Below, piece after piece: positions 6,488 to 9,226 of a stretch of 9,226 nucleotides of DNA. Below the pieces are notes generated by a model, which was not told the origin of the DNA, searched no databases, and saw only the letters and a program-made list of their open reading frames with translations. This DNA comes from Halobacteria archaeon (GTDB taxonomy: Archaea > Halobacteriota > Syntropharchaeia > Alkanophagales > Methanospirareceae). Each line of letters starts with the position of its first letter. The stretch's first letter is position 1. The translations under genes and the position numbers were made by a program. The stretch is taken from assembly GCA_029932715.1 (NCBI GenBank), contig JAOZPO010000049.1, forward strand, positions 1 to 9,226, read 5' to 3'.

Positions 6488-7156
6488 TTATCTCTTTAAT
6501 ATTTCCACTCCGGTATCATCCCCTATGTGCACCTCAGTAGCATTTGTGAATATACCGTGCTCGACCGAGCCGACAACAGAAGAAAGAGCCACCCCCAACT
6601 TCTCGGGATTAGTTATAACGCCAAAGTCCGCATCTACTACCAGATTACCGCCCTCCGCTATAAAATAGCCGCCTCTATTTCCCTCTTGCCTTAAAACAGG
6701 GATACCACCAAGCTCTTTAACCACCTTCACAGCATAAGGTAAAACTGCTAAGGGAACGGGTTTATTTAGCTGCTCCACTACTTTAGTATCATCAACACAG
6801 ATAACAAGCCTCTTCGCTGCGTATGATACTATCTTCTCCCTTGTATGCGAGCCCCAACCACCTTTGACCAGATTCAGTTGAGAATCAACCTGGTCCGCGC
6901 CATCTATACAGAGGTCCAGAGAAGAAAACTCAGTAAGTGTAGTAACGCGAATGCCGCATTCTACCGCGAGCATCTCGGTTTTTAGTGAAGTAGGAATGGC
7001 AAGAATATCGAGGCTTTCCTCTCTTATCTGCTCGCCTATCTTTATTATCGCCAGTTCTGTCGTTGATCCCGTGCCTAATCCCACTACCATACCATCCTTT
7101 ATCAATGAAGATACTGATTCCGCTGCTCTCTCCTTTCCCGCTTCATTCCCTATCAT
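6488..7156 (-). CDS. rpiA: Ribose-5-phosphate isomerase A
   Basis: This enzyme interconverts ribose 5-phosphate and ribulose 5-phosphate in the cytoplasm, supplying nucleotides and PRPP in archaea that lack a full pentose phosphate pathway. The 222-residue product matches family length. Motifs seen: GLGTGST (26-32), PTS (55-57), DGADQVD (85-91) and KGG followed by TREK (98-108). D85, D88, K98 and E107 correspond to E. coli D81, D84, K94 and the general base E103. Two departures are visible: Gln89 replaces the usual Glu of DGADE, and the glycine-rich loop before TREK reads GGWGSH instead of a GGGGA-like loop. The ATG at 7156 has no Shine-Dalgarno; upstream in-frame codons offer no better start. 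A weak TATA-like stretch (TTCTTAAG, about 27 nt ahead) would make the message leaderless. The gene is divergent from rfcL and upstream of mfnB. Confidence 0.95.
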   Translation of the reverse strand: MIGNEAGKERAAESVSSLIKDGMVVGLGTGSTTELAIIKIGEQIREESLDILAIPTSLKTEMLAVECGIRVTTLTEFSSLDLCIDGADQVDSQLNLVKGGWGSHTREKIVSYAAKRLVICVDDTKVVEQLNKPVPLAVLPYAVKVVKELGGIPVLRQEGNRGGYFIAEGGNLVVDADFGVITNPEKLGVALSSVVGSVEHGIFTNATEVHIGDDTGVEILKR

Positions 7157-7242
7157 CGTTATGATGTTTTTTGCGTCTTACTTAAGAACTTTTCTGGTTT
7201 TCAAAATTGTTATATTAGACTCATGTCTTTCATATATTACTA
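7157..7242. promoter_or_regulatory. Divergent promoter spacer of rpiA and rfcL
   Basis: This 86-bp AT-rich spacer holds a TATA-like TTATATT (7210-7216) centred about 30 nt before the rfcL ATG and about 57 nt before the rpiA ATG on the other strand. Neither start has a Shine-Dalgarno sequence. Leaderless transcripts are the simplest reading, at least for rfcL. Confidence 0.4.
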
Positions 7243-8724
7243 ATGCAAAGAAGCAGCGAGGAATGGACCGAGAGATACAGGCCAAAGAAGTTAATAGAGG
7301 TTGTGGGTAATGTAAAAGCGGTAGAAGAGCTGAAAGAGTGGGGTGAGAGTATCCATAAGCGAAAAGCGAAGAAAGCTGCTATTCTACACGGACCGCCAGG
7401 CTGTGGAAAGACATCGGCAGCTTACGCGCTCGCTTCTGAGAAAGGCTGGGAGGTAATAGAGCTAAACGCCTCAGATCAGAGGAGCGAAGGGGTGATAAAG
7501 AGCATCGTGGGTCCTGCTTCTGCATGCAATACCTTCAGCAGGACAACGAGGTTAATCATTCTGGATGAAGCGGACAACCTGCATGGCAATGAAGACCGGG
7601 GCGGTACCAGAGCGATAACAGAGATAGTAAAAAGCAGCACACAGCCCATCATCCTTATTGCAAATGATTTATACAAGATGGGTAAGGCATTGCAGCGTAA
7701 TTGTATGGTAATTCGGTTTCAAAGGATAAGAACCCCGACGATTGCTCGTGTGCTTAAAAGATTGAGTGTTCTGGAAGGGATAGAGGTAGAAGAGGGAGCG
7801 GTATACGCTCTGGCGGAGAACGCCAATGGCGATTTAAGGTCGGCAATAAATGACTTGCAGGCAAGTTCTATTTCTGATAGGGGACAGGGGATAGTAAAAG
7901 CCGATATAGCGACTGGTAAAAGAGACGTGGAAGTGTCTATATTTGAGGTGTTGAAGAAGATCCTTGGTGACTCGGAACAGGAGCTGCAAGAGATTCTTTT
8001 TTCGCTTTACAATCTTGACAAGACGCCTGAAGAGACCATAAGCTGGATATATGTAAATTTACCGAATGCTTATGGAGAAGGAGAAGAGAGGGACTTTCTA
8101 CGCGCTTTGCATTATCTGAACAGGGCGGATGTGTTTTTAGGGCGAACACGCAGTCGTGATAATTACAAGTTCTGGCGTTATGCTTCCAGTTTGATGGCTT
8201 GTGCCGTGTGCTCTACAAGGACGGAGTCACGACGGCGTTACGACCGCTATAAATCGCCCTGGCAACGCGCCCGCCCGCAAGACGGAGAAGAGAGTAAATA
8301 TGCAGCGGTAAAGGAGGAGATAGCGAAGAAGGTGGGTACGTATTGCAAAGTACCGCTGCAATATGCCAGAGCTGTTGTCATACCACTTTTGAAAATTACG
8401 TTTAGAAACGCGAGTAAGGCGGTGGATATGGTGGCAGTGCTGCATCTGGAGGCACAGCAAATAGCGTTCCTGATTAGCGGTACTGAGATAGATACTAAGG
8501 AGAGGAACAAAAAGGCGAAGCAGATATACCAGGATGCAGTTGCGATTACCGCACTAAAAAAAGTGACGGATAAGACTGAGGAGCTTAAAGCGGTATCTGT
8601 TCCGCCCCAAAACCGAGAGGGTGAGGCTGAAGTAGTGCAAATAAAGCTAAAGGAATCAGAAACTGCGGAAGTAGAGGAGGAGGAAAAGCTAAAAACGCAA
8701 AAAACGTTTGATGATTTCTTTTAA
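7243..8724 (+). CDS. rfcL: Replication factor C large subunit (archaeal clamp loader)
   Basis: The large subunit of the AAA+ clamp loader that opens the PCNA ring onto primer-template DNA, working with RfcS (not in this window). The 493 residues show, in order: N-terminal WTERYRPKKLIEVVGN (8-23), Walker A GPPGCGKT (50-57), Walker B LIILDEAD (104-111), sensor 1 around N141, sensor 2 GDLRSAIN (196-203), the RFC C-terminal collar region (about 230-410, including YKFWRYASSLM 308-318), a charged linker (about 440-485) and a final PIP box QKTFDDFF (486-493) that fits the PCNA-binding consensus. The large-subunit assignment rests on the length, the acidic tail and the PIP box; small subunits are near 320 residues. 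The ATG at 7243 immediately precedes the conserved N terminus. The gene is intact and ends about 20 nt before a decayed transposase. Confidence 0.97.
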   Translation: MQRSSEEWTERYRPKKLIEVVGNVKAVEELKEWGESIHKRKAKKAAILHGPPGCGKTSAAYALASEKGWEVIELNASDQRSEGVIKSIVGPASACNTFSRTTRLIILDEADNLHGNEDRGGTRAITEIVKSSTQPIILIANDLYKMGKALQRNCMVIRFQRIRTPTIARVLKRLSVLEGIEVEEGAVYALAENANGDLRSAINDLQASSISDRGQGIVKADIATGKRDVEVSIFEVLKKILGDSEQELQEILFSLYNLDKTPEETISWIYVNLPNAYGEGEERDFLRALHYLNRADVFLGRTRSRDNYKFWRYASSLMACAVCSTRTESRRRYDRYKSPWQRARPQDGEESKYAAVKEEIAKKVGTYCKVPLQYARAVVIPLLKITFRNASKAVDMVAVLHLEAQQIAFLISGTEIDTKERNKKAKQIYQDAVAITALKKVTDKTEELKAVSVPPQNREGEAEVVQIKLKESETAEVEEEEKLKTQKTFDDFF

Positions 8725-8744
8725 GGGCAATTACGAATTGGTAG

Positions 8745-9226
8745 TTAGTTTAACCCTCTGCACAAACCAGGTCGTGTAAAGGACAATGCCGAATTAACCC
8801 CTGTTGTAGCACTGATACACGTCCAGATGGTTGTCTAACATCTCCTTACGCTTAGAAAAGCATAGGCTCTTCCTGACCAGCCTCGAAATGCCGTGCCTCA
8901 ACGTTAGGTCGTCTCTCTATGTAGATGTCCACGTCATCTACCTCACCGAAAATGATTGTTCTGGTCTTACCAACCACTCTGCCCCCTTCCCTTTCTTTGA
9001 CGAGTTATCCGTAATTGATCGTCTCCACATCAAAATTCTCCAGGATGGCACTGGTGTACTGAACGTTACCGTCACTGGCGAAAGTAGCCTTCTCATCCTT
9101 TGTTGGTATCTTTTCTCGTTTTCTCACCGTTTGGTTAGTCCAACATACCGTATCAAAAAGTCCGCCATTCCCTTGCGTGTCTTGCCAGGTCTCCTACGAC
9201 ATCTGATATCGTATCACGATGGATAT
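8745..9226 (-). pseudogene. Decayed IS1-family-like transposase (partial, runs off the right edge)
   Basis: No intact frame exists, but the minus strand carries transposase-like segments in order across three frames. Segment A (9224-9156) has RDTISDVVGDLARHAREW, like the N-terminal DNA-binding part of archaeal IS1-like transposases. Segment B (9154 to about 8912) includes FASDGNVQY, with a candidate second catalytic Asp at 9073-9071, then an in-frame TAA (9007-9005), then GGRVVGKTRTIIFG and YIER with the candidate catalytic Glu at 8917-8915. Segment C (8907-8794) has LTLRHGISRLVRKSLCFSK, the strongest IS1-like signature. Segment D ends at TAA 8747-8745. Only about 27 codons separate segment A from the DG motif, so the region holding the first catalytic Asp is probably deleted. 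The family assignment rests on remembered motif similarity, not a search. Confidence 0.75.
8745..9226 (-). mobile_element. Remnant of an IS1-like insertion sequence
   Basis: The transposase relic marks an insertion sequence whose left boundary must fall between the rfcL stop (8724) and 8745. The sequence there (GGGCAATTACGAATTGG, from 8725) could include a terminal inverted repeat, but the other end lies outside the window, so neither the repeat nor a target duplication can be confirmed. Confidence 0.5.

Noticed and set aside
6951..7310. A plus-strand open frame spanning the rpiA start and the rpiA-rfcL spacer
   Set aside because: It overlaps the conserved N termini of both rpiA and rfcL in the wrong frame or strand and shows no motif.
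1..9226. CRISPR arrays, tRNA or rRNA genes
   Set aside because: No regularly spaced repeats and no cloverleaf-like or rRNA-like stretch was seen in the gaps between genes.

Overview
The window looks like a piece of a euryarchaeal chromosome from the methanogen / methane-oxidising (ANME) / Archaeoglobus sphere. The support is archaeal information-processing genes (ABCE1-type ribosome recycling factor, RFC large subunit with a C-terminal PIP box), a methanofuran biosynthesis enzyme (MfnB), an archaeal GTP-type PEP carboxykinase, archaeal BRE/TATA promoter elements 25-30 nt ahead of several starts, and a secreted dockerin protein. The combination fits ANME-1 (Methanophagales) or Syntrophoarchaeum-like lineages, but this assignment is inference and was not tested by any search.

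Layout. (1) 1-1734, minus: ABCE1, nearly complete, missing only about its last dozen residues beyond the left edge. A 44-codon small ORF (1725-1859, minus) overlaps its start by 10 nt. (2) 1735-1957: divergent promoter region with an AT-rich TATA box that could serve both directions. (3) 1958-3841, plus: GTP-dependent PEP carboxykinase. (4) 3842-4030: spacer with the trpC promoter. (5) 4031-4792, plus: indole-3-glycerol-phosphate synthase (TrpC-like) with several altered active-site positions, followed after 11 nt by (6) 4804-5607, plus: a secreted protein with an N-terminal dockerin-like domain and a transglutaminase-like Cys-His-Asp domain. (7) 5671-6384 and 6488-7156, both minus: MfnB and ribose-5-phosphate isomerase A, in the order rpiA then mfnB. 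(8) 7243-8724, plus: RFC large subunit, divergent from rpiA. (9) 8745-9226, minus: a frameshifted relic of an IS1-family-like transposase running off the right edge.

Most of the window is housekeeping: ribosome recycling, gluconeogenesis, tryptophan synthesis, pentose phosphate supply, methanofuran synthesis and clamp loading. Genes are compactly packed, with divergent pairs (ABCE1/pckG, rpiA/rfcL) and one convergent junction (5608-5670). PEPCK supplies PEP for gluconeogenesis, RpiA supplies ribose phosphates for nucleotides and for PRPP-dependent tryptophan synthesis, and MfnB makes the furan precursor of the C1 carrier methanofuran. No obvious multi-gene undescribed system is present. The items most worth a second look are the dockerin/transglutaminase protein, the TrpC active-site changes, and the small ORF coupled to ABCE1.
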